36,600 bases of DNA from contig CALMKO010000312.1 of the NCBI GenBank assembly GCA_937867415.1, forward strand, positions 1 to 36,600, written 5' to 3'. Positions 10,501-17,986 of this stretch are shown piece after piece (position 1 is the stretch's first letter; every line of letters begins with the position of its first letter). Source of the stretch: an uncultured Verrucomicrobiota bacterium (GTDB lineage: Bacteria; Verrucomicrobiota; Verrucomicrobiia; Verrucomicrobiales; Akkermansiaceae). The position numbers were made by a program, and so were the translations under genes. The notes below the pieces were generated by a model that searched no databases, was not told the DNA's origin, and worked only from the letters and a program-made list of their open reading frames with translations.

Positions 10501-13500
10501 GACCGGAGGGCGGAGTCGTGCCCGGGGCGACGGGAGTGGCGGAAATCTCGGAGGATGGGAGGCCTTCACCGGCCGCATTTTCAGCGGTGACGACGTAGAA
10601 GTAGGTGGTGTCGTTGGCGGCGGAGACGTCAGTGTAGCTGGTTCCGGCGAGGCCCGAGGCGAGGGTGGCGTAAGGGCCACCGGAGGTGGTTGCTCGTTTG
10701 ACGCGATAGGATGCGGCATTGGCGACAGCAGCCCACGACAAGGAAACGGTGGCGTTGCCCGCCTCGGCAGTCAGGTTGGCCGGCGCGACCGGGGCAACCA
10801 AGGTGGGCGCGGAGGAAAGGACGCTGGTGGGGGCACTCTCGTTGAAGGAGCCAGCGGCGGTGACGGTATAGTAATAAGCGGTGCCGTTGACGACGGTGGC
10901 GTCGGTAAACTCGGTGTTGGTGGTTTCTCCAATGTAGATGAAAGGGCCTGAGGATGACGTGGACCGGCGAATCCGATAGAAGGAACCGGTGCCGGAGGCG
11001 GTCCAAGTGAGATGGATGGAGGTGGGCGTGCTGGTGGAGGAGAGACCGGAGGGAGTGGCGACGCTGGTGTAGCCGGTGACCTTCACGTTGTCGAAAGAGG
11101 CGGGATGAAGAACGGTGTTGTTCATCGAGCACACGGCAAGACCGGCGAGGAAGGCCGTGTTGGAGCTAAAGGTTTGGGGGGAGCCGATCTGGGTCCAGGT
11201 GACGCCGTCGGCGCTGTGGAAGGCGATGAAAGTGCGGTTGCGACTGCCGCCGCGGGTGAGGCGGACGTAGCGCGGGAGGGATTGGCCGGTGGCGGTGGCA
11301 ACGACGGCCACCGTGCCGCCATTGCTCGTGCGGACGCAAAACTCGACCGCACCATTGGGCGAGAGTCCGACGTAGGCGAATCGGGAGTTGGCGGCAGTGG
11401 ACTCGCGGAGCATCACGCCGACCTTGGCCGTGGAGGATGCGGTGCCGACGGTTGCGACGCGGGCGGAAATTTCCCCTGCACCGGAAAGAGAGACACGGGT
11501 GAACGAGAAGGAGTCGGACATTCCCGCGAGGGAGGATCCGGCACCGGCGGGGGTGAAGGTGCCGGTGCTGTGATCGGCATAGCCAGCAAGCCCGGTGGTG
11601 CCGATGTCAGAGTGGGTCCAACCGGACGGCAAGGGGAAGTAGCTGGCAGTGACGCTGACAGGACCCGCGGGCGGGCTTTCGCCGTCGGGATTGAGGGCGG
11701 TCACCGTGTAAAGGGCCGCAGTGCGATTGGGGGCACCGGTATCAAGGAAAGAGGTACTGGACAGGGTAGCTAGAATAGCGAAGGATGAACCACCATCGAG
11801 GGAGCGGCGGAGGCGGTAGCCAGTCGCACCGGAGACTGCGGACCACGATAGGGTAATACCACCGAGACCAGGACTGGCGGTAAAGGTGGCGGGTGAGAGG
11901 GGCGAGCGGAATCCGGTGGAAGAAAAGTTGGAGAGGACCGCAGTGGTGGACGTGGTGTTATTGTTGGCGGTAACCGCGATCCCGGCGAGAAATTCGGAGC
12001 CGAGATCGAGGGTGAGGGCAGTGCCAACGGCTGCCCAGCTGATGCCATCGGCACTGGTAAAGGCGGTGAGGGAGTTGCCGATTTTTGTAAGACGCAGCCA
12101 GCGAGGGGCAGTGCCGGAGACCGCGCCTTGGGAGGCGGCGTTGCCACCCGTGGCGGAGCGGTATTCGAACTTCACGCCACCGCCGGGGGTGAGGGCGATG
12201 ATGGCGTAGGCGGAGTTCGCGGCGGAAGAAGCCCGGAACATGAGGCCGGACTTGGCGGCGAAGGTGTCGGTGTTGACCAAGGAATCGGCACGAATGGTCA
12301 TGGTGCCATCGCCATTGACGGGGGTGTAGCTGTAATTGAAGCCGTCGCTGGTGCCCCAGATGGTGGAACCTGAGGCCTGGACGGTGTAAGTGCCGGCATT
12401 CCATGAAGCGGAACCGGGGAAGCCGACGGAGCCAATGTCGGCATTGATCCAGCCGAACGGGAGAAAGTTGGAGCTGGGGGTGGCGGAACCGGTGGCGGAG
12501 GCGGAGCCCTGGCCAGCGGAGCTGACGCCGCGAATCTGATAGTGGTAAGTGGTGCCGTTGGCAGCGTTTTGATCGGAATAAGCAGGGCTGGTGGACACGC
12601 CGATTTGGACGAAGGGACCGGAAAGCGAAGTGGAGCGGAAGATGCGGTAGGAGGTGGCGTAGGGGGTAGGTTGCCAAACGAGACCGACGCTGGCATTACC
12701 AGGAGTGAGGGCGAGGCCGGCGGGCGCAGGCGGAAGAGGCGCGGGCAGCCCCGGAATGGACACCGAGTCGAAGCGGGTGACGCCAAGCGTTCCCTGGACG
12801 GTGGAGCCGACAGAGAGCCCTGCGAAGAGCGTGGCGGGCAAGTCGAGGGTCACGGAGGCGGCGATCTGAGTCCAAGTCACGCCATCGAGAGAGGAGAAAC
12901 CGGTGAAGGTGTTGCCAGACCTGACGAGACGAAGCCAGTGGGGAGCGAAGGGGCCGGAGGTATTGGTGCCAGCAGTGACACCAGAAGTGGCGGCGCGGTG
13001 GTGGAAGGCCACGCCATTTTGGGGGGTGAGGAGGGCGTGGATGTGGCGAGAGTTGGCGTTGAGGGACTCGCGGAACATGAGGCCGGATTTTGCCCATTCG
13101 TGGGTGCGTTCCTGGGAAATGACGCGGACGGTGAGAATGGCATCCCCGGTGACAGGAACATGGGCGAAGCGGAAAGCGTCTGCGGTGTTCCAGATATCTG
13201 CGCCAGCGCCGGCGAGGGAGATGACCCCATCGCTACCGGCTGCACCACCAATGCCGGTGACGCCAGTGTTCCCAATGTCTTGTTGCTGCCACGGTGCGGG
13301 GAGAGTTGCGCCGCGTGGGGTGATTTCGCGGACAAGGGAATCGGCGGATACACCTTGTGCGTTGGTGGCGGAAACGGTGTAGAAATAGGCGGTGCCGGCG
13401 GTGGTGGTGGAGTCGGTGTAGGACGTCCCGGTGAGGCTGGAGGCGAGGGCGCTGAAAGGGCCGGAGGCGGAAGTGGCGCGTTTGACGGTGTAGGTGGCGG

Positions 13501-15535
13501 CGGTGGGGGCGGCCTGCCAAGAGAGGGAAACAGCGGTGTTAGGTGCGCGGACAGCGAGGCCAAGGGGCGGGGGTGGAACAGAGGCGACGGCGGGCGGAAA
13601 CAGGCGCTCGCGCGGGATGATTTGTTTGGCGAGGGTGGGAGTGGCCCAGGAAAGGGCGATGCGGCCGCCGCCGGTGGAGACGGAGCTGAAGTATTCCAAG
13701 CGGACCGTAGCGGGTTGGCCAGCCGTAAGGCCAATGGTAGCAGAGGACTCAGCGAGGACACCGGTAGTCCAGCGGTCGAGGATCAGCTGGTCGTTCACCC
13801 AGAGGCGGACGCCATCGGCGGCATTTACGAAGAACGTGTGGGGGGCAGTGGAGGAAGGGAGAACGCTGCCTTCCCAGCGGGCGCTGAAGTTGTCGGGACC
13901 GAGCGAATCGGCCGGAGACTCGGCGGGAAAGGTGAAATCCTGGGTGATCGGGGGAACGGCGTCCGGGTCGATGACGATGGGTTCGGTACGGCGGGCGCGC
14001 CAGGTGAAGTCGATGGTGGGATCGGTGCGGCGCTCGGAGGTGCCAGTGAGGTCGGCGTTGTCGAAATAGGTGGCGGCGAGACCGGAGCCGCCGGTGGCGT
14101 CGCGCCAGAGGAAGCTCACAAGGGACTGGGCCGGGATGGGGTATTCGATACGGCGACCGGAGTCCTCGACGGTGATGGTCCGGGTGCCGCCGCTGTCGTT
14201 CGCCGCGACAAGGACCTTTGACCCGTCGGGATTTTGGTAGGCTGCGTAGAGAATGTTACCGGTGAAGACGCGGGTGATGGGATCGCGAGGATTATTGGTG
14301 CCTATGCGGACTGCGCCCTTGCGGATGAATTTACTGAAGTGGCCGGTTTCGTAGTATTCGCCGTAGAGTTCGTAGTCTTTGCCGTCGGGGGAAATGCGGA
14401 CGAAAGGACGGTCGCCGGCCAGGGAATCGAGGCGGCGATCGAGCATCCAGACGGCGTTGGTGCGGGCGTTGTTGAGGGAAGGGACGATGAAGATATTGCG
14501 GGCGTGCCACATCATGGAGCCGCCGAAGCCGCGGTTGGGAAGCAGGCCGGTCTGCTCGGTGAAGTAAACCGCCTTGTCGGGGTGGACGTCGGTGAACTGA
14601 TAGATATCGGAAGTGGTGCCAGCGTAGGCGTGGAAAGCGGCGCCATGGATCCAGTTTCTGGCGATGGGATCGTCGAGCACAGCGATGGGATAGGCGAGGT
14701 TGTCGCAGTTGTGATCCCAAGCGAGAATGCGGGCGGAAAAGCCGGCCTGGTCGAGGGCGGGACCGAGGGCTTTGGCGAAGTCAATCTGGTCAGCGGCATC
14801 CATGCGCATGCCCTGATACCAGTATGGCTCGTGCTGGGGCTCGTTTTGCATGGAGACGAGCGAGACTCCTAGGCCGCGGGCGTTCCATTCCTGGAGCCAT
14901 TTGACGAAGTAATTGGCGTAGGTTCCGTAATATTCAGGGCGGAGTTTGCCGTAGCCGAGGTTGCCGGAGGTTTTCATCCAGGCAGGGGCGGACCACGGGG
15001 TGCCCAGGATGGTAACCTCGGGGTTGAGCTCCTTGGCGCGCTGGGCCAGAGGAATCTTCATCTCAAGGTCGCCAGCGATGGAGAATTGGGAGAGGCTTGG
15101 GTCAGTTTGACCGGCGGGGAGGTCGTTATAGGTGCGGTCGGGGCCGACCAGACCAGTCTCCCCCATGGGAACGCGCAGAAGGTTCAGACCGATGCCGCTG
15201 GAGCGGGAGAAGAGGCGGCGCATGATCTCGTCGCGAACAGCGGGGTCTGCCTCGGTCCAGAGAGCGGGCATGCGGAGAGAAGCTCCGAAGCCCTCGATGG
15301 GTTGAAAGCGTTGGGACTCGTTGACGACGGCGTTATCAGCACGGGCAGCGGTGGTACTGCTCCAGGCAAGGTCGGCCTGGCGTTCGAGAAGCTTGGTGGC
15401 GTCGCCGGTGGTGACCCAGACCTGAACCGGCCCGGAGATCGCCGGAGTGACGGCAGGCTCGGGATCGAGGGCCCAAGTCGCGCTTCCGAGTGCGGACGCG
15501 AGGAAGAGCAACGGAAAGAGCTGAAAAAGGCGCAT
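7598..15535 (-). CDS. Giant secreted GH30 glycosidase with PA14, Fn3, ConA-like and PATR repeat modules
   Basis: A 2645-residue exported protein. Residues 1-22 form a signal peptide. Residues 35-475 are a glycoside hydrolase family 30 catalytic domain (glucosylceramidase / endo-beta-1,6-glucanase clan), with the acid/base Glu232 in MQNEP and the nucleophile Glu327 in YFTEQTG. Both are present, so it should be active. Residues 485-640 form a PA14 domain. Six fibronectin type III modules (about 652-740, 932-1020, 1211-1300, 1491-1575, 1583-1668, 1675-1758) alternate at first with three concanavalin-like modules (746-930, 1025-1210, 1302-1488). Residues 1765-2500 are autotransporter-associated beta-strand (PATR) repeats. 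Residues 2504-2645 begin with a calcium-type DPDADGLANLLEF motif common in verrucomicrobial secreted proteins. There is no C-terminal autotransporter barrel and no PEP-CTERM signal, so the export and anchoring route is open. Substrate is inferred to be a beta-glucan-like glycan. Confidence 0.93.
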   Translation of the reverse strand: MRLFQLFPLLFLASALGSATWALDPEPAVTPAISGPVQVWVTTGDATKLLERQADLAWSSTTAARADNAVVNESQRFQPIEGFGASLRMPALWTEADPAVRDEIMRRLFSRSSGIGLNLLRVPMGETGLVGPDRTYNDLPAGQTDPSLSQFSIAGDLEMKIPLAQRAKELNPEVTILGTPWSAPAWMKTSGNLGYGKLRPEYYGTYANYFVKWLQEWNARGLGVSLVSMQNEPQHEPYWYQGMRMDAADQIDFAKALGPALDQAGFSARILAWDHNCDNLAYPIAVLDDPIARNWIHGAAFHAYAGTTSDIYQFTDVHPDKAVYFTEQTGLLPNRGFGGSMMWHARNIFIVPSLNNARTNAVWMLDRRLDSLAGDRPFVRISPDGKDYELYGEYYETGHFSKFIRKGAVRIGTNNPRDPITRVFTGNILYAAYQNPDGSKVLVAANDSGGTRTITVEDSGRRIEYPIPAQSLVSFLWRDATGGSGLAATYFDNADLTGTSERRTDPTIDFTWRARRTEPIVIDPDAVPPITQDFTFPAESPADSLGPDNFSARWEGSVLPSSTAPHTFFVNAADGVRLWVNDQLILDRWTTGVLAESSATIGLTAGQPATVRLEYFSSVSTGGGRIALSWATPTLAKQIIPRERLFPPAVASVPPPPLGLAVRAPNTAVSLSWQAAPTAATYTVKRATSASGPFSALASSLTGTSYTDSTTTAGTAYFYTVSATNAQGVSADSLVREITPRGATLPAPWQQQDIGNTGVTGIGGAAGSDGVISLAGAGADIWNTADAFRFAHVPVTGDAILTVRVISQERTHEWAKSGLMFRESLNANSRHIHALLTPQNGVAFHHRAATSGVTAGTNTSGPFAPHWLRLVRSGNTFTGFSSLDGVTWTQIAASVTLDLPATLFAGLSVGSTVQGTLGVTRFDSVSIPGLPAPLPPAPAGLALTPGNASVGLVWQPTPYATSYRIFRSTSLSGPFVQIGVSTSPAYSDQNAANGTTYHYQIRGVSSAGQGSASATGSATPSSNFLPFGWINADIGSVGFPGSASWNAGTYTVQASGSTIWGTSDGFNYSYTPVNGDGTMTIRADSLVNTDTFAAKSGLMFRASSAANSAYAIIALTPGGGVKFEYRSATGGNAASQGAVSGTAPRWLRLTKIGNSLTAFTSADGISWAAVGTALTLDLGSEFLAGIAVTANNNTTSTTAVLSNFSSTGFRSPLSPATFTASPGLGGITLSWSAVSGATGYRLRRSLDGGSSFAILATLSSTSFLDTGAPNRTAALYTVTALNPDGESPPAGPVSVTASYFPLPSGWTHSDIGTTGLAGYADHSTGTFTPAGAGSSLAGMSDSFSFTRVSLSGAGEISARVATVGTASSTAKVGVMLRESTAANSRFAYVGLSPNGAVEFCVRTSNGGTVAVVATATGQSLPRYVRLTRGGSRNRTFIAFHSADGVTWTQIGSPQTFSSNTAFLAGLAVCSMNNTVLHPASFDNVKVTGYTSVATPSGLSSTSTPTSIHLTWTASGTGSFYRIRRSTSSSGPFIYIGETTNTEFTDATVVNGTAYYYTVTAAGSFNESAPTSVLSSAPTLVAPVAPANLTAEAGNATVSLSWAAVANAASYRVKRATTSGGPYATLASGLAGTSYTDVSAANDTTYFYVVTAENAAGEGLPSSEISATPVAPGTTPPSGLTARADNKSVVLSWNALFGSVSYSVKRATASGGPYTTLATGITATTFTDTTAVFGSPYFYVVSGVNALSAASPDSAPATATATTSTWSGPDLASWSDASAWTGAAPFSGGSFTFLFNAATARSGSQDLADLTASAITFESTAAAHTFFGSSPVTLTGNLSVASAAAQTLAFPLTLNGPRTVDVATGGSLILSGGLLNGSSAAGLIKTGAGSLILSGSAALAAPSRLVLNSASTVTLRHPAALGASDGGISIANGINTALAFETDSPVNRYNFGGGSTPATTTLSVGRLTSGPGFTQPFGIFEIGSRSLTVNTGPNIASGTMGASFTELRLTAGNNDRPVLLNGSAAYTVGSVARFSNFGANTTRRLQLDGTSAFNTVGPISNGSADATTTLSLIKANTSTWSLTGNTTHTGPTSIEGGTLRLGNGGTTGTLSLASALTFLNGATLGFNRSDTVTQGVHFPTLLSGPGRLAQSGPGTVVLNSSNLLAPTTGDVLTFTAGGTVALAHPAALGASGSWVRFSASGGGVLALRTDTSANSLNLTSGSTHGGTLFLDRATSGPGFTHTLGLLDLGSVNFTFNPGPNLTDSAATASFTEVRLTGGNDNQPVTLVANTGVQIASASITANALPKRLRLDGAATNSTLGTITNGLSTVSLLKAGPGRWTLTGPASHTGLTTVSAGELCILGDATHATGAVSVGDGNADNGSATLSGTGTLGGAVTTVSDGVIAPGSGGLGTLAFASSATLGGSLRLEIDGSSSDRLAVTGALATSAATLELQSLSGGVTAASYTLATFGSLSGAASFASVTGLPAGYAVLFDLSGQRILLARLTPSFGDWAGSAGLTGDSALPTADPDADGLANLLEFTFGSSPSGSQPSGLVPQVSSSVPASLVFSFPRTHNARDAGVVLVVEAGATLGSWPITLSVGVDTASSAAGVVVTPRDSASDLVTVTLPMEAGSARLFARLRASLPAP
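8462..9823 (-). repeat. Internal tandem duplication in the PATR region of the GH30 protein
   Basis: Residues about 1905-2100 and 2170-2358 of the giant protein are two copies of one unit about 190 residues long, offset by 259-267 residues. Shared landmarks in the same order are HPAALGAS (1916 and 2183), TSGPGFT (1967 and 2233), an ASFTE-RLT-GN block, and a SLxKA...LTG...HTG block (2070 and 2329). The last block is the typical PATR signature. The duplication must predate much divergence, since only the landmarks remain close. Confidence 0.8.
10256..13582 (-). repeat. Fn3 / concanavalin-like module array in the GH30 protein
   Basis: Six fibronectin type III modules and three modules beginning LPxxWxxxDIG (residues 746, 1025, 1302) make up residues 652-1760. 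The order is Fn3-ConA-Fn3-ConA-Fn3-ConA-Fn3-Fn3-Fn3. The first and last Fn3 copies share a VKRAT-SGP(F/Y)-LA--LTGTSYTD signature (residues 684, 1612, 1703), suggesting recent duplication. The ConA-like copies each contain a KSGLMFR-type motif and a D-G-(V/I)-(T/S)-W motif, as in DUF1349-like carbohydrate-recognition domains. Confidence 0.8.
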
Positions 15536-15744
15536 GGTAGGGTTATTGAAAGTTACTCTTGAGGTGAAGGATGCTGCACGAGCCCGGCGACTGTCCGCAT
15601 CACAGAGACGGAAGTTTGTGGGTGATTCTATAGGTTGCCTGTGGGATATGCAATGAATTCGGAATCGGAAATGGGTTACCGAATTTCTCGTGAATTATGT
15701 TCCGGATTAAGTCACTTGTCATCCCCACCACGGGGTGAAATCGG

Positions 15745-15762
15745 ACTACTCTTTCGGGTAGT
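15745..15762. promoter_or_regulatory. Candidate LuxR/NarL-type operator (18-bp near-palindrome)
   Basis: The 18 bases ACTACTCTTTCGGGTAGT form an inverted repeat with seven-base arms around a TTTC centre; one arm pair is a T/G mismatch. A TAC(C/T)C...GGGTA core resembles the geometry of sites bound by NarL/GerE-type HTH proteins. It lies 210 bp upstream of the GH30 gene and 0.4 kb from a solo LuxR-type gene. Function is inferred. Confidence 0.35.
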
Positions 15763-16064
15763 TATTGCTTTCCATTTTGATTCCACGATGCATGCCCCGA
15801 TGCGGATTTTCGAAGAGATGGTCAGGCAAGTGCGGACAATCGACTCCCTCACAAATCACCCTCGTCGTTCGATGAAAAAACTCTCCGGAAACCCGATTCA
15901 AGGACGATGACGTGGAGCATTCATGCAGGTTCACGCCTAGACCATCGACCGTCCTGTCGAACACAACTCACACGGCGGCGGCTTGATCGAATGTGGCGAG
16001 CACCTCATGCCATGCGCCCCCACTCACCCTTAGATCACGCTACAGCACTTGGGCTGCCTCAAGG

Positions 16065-16103
16065 GGCCGGCAAAGACTCCCCCATGACGGAGCCTTGCCG
16101 GTC
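16065..16103. other. Strong imperfect hairpin
   Basis: GGCCGGCAA (16065-16073) pairs with TTGCCGGTC (16095-16103), one G-U pair included. After a small internal loop, CTCC (16077-16080) pairs with GGAG (16089-16092) around an eight-base loop. It lies 60 bp beyond the stop of the LuxR-type gene on the minus strand and may act as its terminator, although no T-tract follows. It could also be part of a structured RNA or element end. Confidence 0.45.
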
Positions 16104-16163
16104 GCTTCAACCAACGAGAAAGCAGCGCAGCCGACGGTGCATGTTCGCCGATGCTGGTCCAAG

Positions 16164-16577
16164 CTATCTACGGGACACCTTACCAACGGGCGAGCTGCCG
16201 TATTTGTCACACAGCGGACACGCTTGAGTGACCCAATAGCCACAAATGGGGGACACTCCGCTTGTCACATCGGCAGTCAGCCGAAGGAACTCGCCTAAGA
16301 CCAACTGCACCAACTCCAGCCTGCTGCGGACCTTCAGTTTTCCATAAATCCGTTCCACGTGGGTATGCACGGTATGGGGAGAGATCCCTAACCTGTCGGC
16401 GATCATCACCTCCTTTTCATCATCAAAGATACACTGCAGAATCTGCTGATGGCGCAAAGACAAATCCATACTCACGGCGATCGCGGACCACGCCACTTCG
16501 CTCAACATGCGCGAACCCTTTTCGGGCCGCCATCCACTTTCATTTGATTCGGATTTCATCGCATCATTTCCATGCAA
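16164..16577 (-). CDS. Solo LuxR-type HTH transcriptional regulator
   Basis: A 137-residue protein whose centre (residues 38-97) is a GerE/LuxR helix-turn-helix: LSLRHQQILQCI, then IADRLGISPHTVHTHVERIYGKL, the recognition helix region. No receiver or autoinducer domain is present, so it is a single-domain regulator. The start at 16577 is the longest; ATG codons at residues 7 and 24 are alternatives. Beyond the HTH there is an odd 40-residue tail with three cysteines in the pattern C-x7-C-x2-C (Cys112, 120, 123). The DNA of that tail holds three copies of a GTGTCC-type repeat. The tail may be a metal or redox site, or read-through into foreign DNA. The gene is divergent from the PEP-CTERM protein gene, a plausible regulatory target together with the GH30 gene downstream. 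Confidence 0.8.
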   Translation of the reverse strand: MHGNDAMKSESNESGWRPEKGSRMLSEVAWSAIAVSMDLSLRHQQILQCIFDDEKEVMIADRLGISPHTVHTHVERIYGKLKVRSRLELVQLVLGEFLRLTADVTSGVSPICGYWVTQACPLCDKYGSSPVGKVSRR

Positions 16578-17036
16578 CCACCAGAGCCACTCTCAAACAG
16601 CAATATAACAAAGCTGCGCCCGTGCCAAGAAAAACCGTCAACGATCCCACTAAAATTTAAAAACCTCCCACTTCAAAAAGCATTTTTTCAATCCACCGCA
16701 ACCAACTGATAGATTGAAGATCGGGGATAGGGGCTAACAAACGATACGCCAGCCCATAGTCCCGCCCCTCAACAAATCTCGCTACATGTGACTTATGAAC
16801 CAACTGTGTGACATCCCCTGCTCTCCTGCCAAACGGCTACCGATGCCCGACAAACACTCAGGTGTCCCCTGCGTATCCGAGGGCTGCATAGCCGACTTTT
16901 CAAGTTCAGGAAAGAAACCACTATCGGACCGTTGAGCAACGATTGAATGGAATCATCCAGCAGAAACTGCCCCCCTCAGATCATGCAGACATCGTTGCCC
17001 AAGACAAGAAGCACAAAACCAATAGAAACAACCGAT
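16578..17036. other. Divergent, AT-richer intergenic region between regulator and PEP-CTERM gene
   Basis: About 460 bp separating the LuxR-type gene from the PEP-CTERM gene. It is visibly richer in A/T than the flanking genes, with A/T runs around 16650-16690. It should hold both promoters. The octamer TCCCCTGC occurs twice, near 16815 and 16865, and could be an operator element. No gene is recognised. Confidence 0.5.
16602..16628 (-). promoter_or_regulatory. Possible promoter of the LuxR-type gene
   Basis: On the minus strand TTGGCA (16623-16628) and TATATT (16602-16607) resemble -35 and -10 boxes. The spacer is only 15 bp, shorter than optimal, and the start codon lies 25 bp beyond the -10 box. 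Confidence 0.3.
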
Positions 17037-17726
17037 ATGCAAACTATCATCAAAACCATCAGATCCGGGGCATTTGCCTTTGCCTTCTCAGCGTCTCTCT
17101 GCACCAGTCAGGCGGCTGTGAGTTATGCGGACTTGCTCGTGCCGAACGCATCCATCACGAGCGGGGACAAGATATTCTACAACTTCACGACGCCAACCCA
17201 GGTCGGCAACTTAACCGTTAATTTATCGGACATCTTCATTACCCCGATCCAAAAAGGACCCGACTACGGGATTCGCTTTCAAAGTGCACTTTGGGAGCTT
17301 TCCGGGACAGGACTGACCTACGACATGGAGTTCGAGTATGACGTAAGAACCGTTTCAGGACAACCTTGGATCATCGGCAACACGCTGGAAATGACTGCGG
17401 GTCATTCAGGAACAGGAACTGCTACGATCGACGAGAACGTCCTTGCAAAAGACGCCCTAGGGTTCGTTGCCGACCAAATCGTCTACCTGAATGTCGGCAC
17501 TCCCAGCACGTCCGATCTGATCGACTCCGACATTTACTCCACCGGATACTTCGACTTAAGGGTCAAGAAGGATTTGGCGATGTCAACAGGAGCAAACGGT
17601 ATTGTGTCTGTAAGCGGCTTCGACCAGACTTTTTCACAAATCCCCGAGCCAGCCTCGGCGCTGGCCAGCGGGGTGCTGTTGACCTGCTGTTTGGTGTTGC
17701 GCCGACGGGACCGCCAGCTGGCATGA
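17037..17726 (+). CDS. PEP-CTERM sorting-signal surface protein
   Basis: A 229-residue exported protein of unknown function. The ATG at 17037 is chosen because a signal peptide (basic KTIR, hydrophobic core to about residue 22, Ala-rich cleavage site) follows at once; upstream in-frame starts at 16947 and 16983 would add a polar leader. Residues 25-195 are beta-rich and unlike any family I recognise. The C-terminus is a PEP-CTERM signal: Pro-Glu-Pro at 203-205, a hydrophobic stretch with an unusual Cys-Cys pair, then Arg-Arg-Arg. Such proteins are processed by an exosortase and displayed on the surface or in exopolysaccharide; the exosortase is not in this window. It is divergent from the LuxR-type gene. 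Its base composition is lower in GC than most genes here. Confidence 0.85.
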   Translation: MQTIIKTIRSGAFAFAFSASLCTSQAAVSYADLLVPNASITSGDKIFYNFTTPTQVGNLTVNLSDIFITPIQKGPDYGIRFQSALWELSGTGLTYDMEFEYDVRTVSGQPWIIGNTLEMTAGHSGTGTATIDENVLAKDALGFVADQIVYLNVGTPSTSDLIDSDIYSTGYFDLRVKKDLAMSTGANGIVSVSGFDQTFSQIPEPASALASGVLLTCCLVLRRRDRQLA

Positions 17727-17795
17727 ATCAGCCAACGGGGCAACTCGACTAACTCACCCGGTGCCCTCCCCTGCCGCATGAATCAAAAAGAGAAC

Positions 17796-17830
17796 GGATA
17801 CCATGGAACCGGGGCGGTTCGATGGTATCC
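17796..17830. terminator. Long hairpin downstream of the PEP-CTERM gene
   Basis: GGATACCATGGAACC (17796-17810) and GGTTCGATGGTATCC (17816-17830) form 15-base arms with a single mismatch around the loop GGGGC. It starts 70 bp after the PEP-CTERM stop codon. No T-run follows on the plus strand, but on the minus strand it is followed by a T-rich stretch. It may be a bidirectional terminator or transcript-end stabiliser separating the two plus-strand genes. Confidence 0.55.
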
Positions 17831-17986
17831 GGAAGCGGAACTCCCGCAGCGAGGAAAATCATCCGCCGCAGAAAGAAATGAGCGCCACCACGGTCGAGAC
17901 GCTTGTGAAGCGGCTTGAAAAATGGCTGAAGTTTGGTTGGTTCTCAGGCGCAGCATCCTGACGATCAAGACAACCTAACCAAACCC

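Larger units (their letters stand above)
15536..16163. other. Long non-coding stretch upstream of the GH30 gene
   Basis: About 630 bp without a convincing gene between the GH30 start and the end of the LuxR-type gene. Short open frames here show no recognisable protein. It must hold the GH30 promoter. Visible structures are an inverted repeat AATTCGG / CCGAATT (15657-15663 / 15678-15684), a near-palindrome at 15745-15762, and a strong hairpin at 16065-16103. Part of it could be remnant DNA of a lost element; nothing here proves that. Confidence 0.6.

Noticed and set aside
8816-14221. Long plus-strand open frames (up to 559 codons) opposite the GH30 gene
   Set aside because: They are Gly/Ala/Glu-rich, repeat with the modules on the other strand and match no family. 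They are antisense shadows of the repetitive GC-rich gene.
15627-15653. Possible GH30 promoter (TTGCAT and TATAGA on the minus strand)
   Set aside because: The spacer is 15 bp and the -35 box is poor; such matches are frequent by chance.
15746-15964. Short 72-codon minus-strand open frame upstream of the GH30 gene
   Set aside because: No signal peptide, family motif or ribosome binding site; mixed composition. Treated as non-coding.
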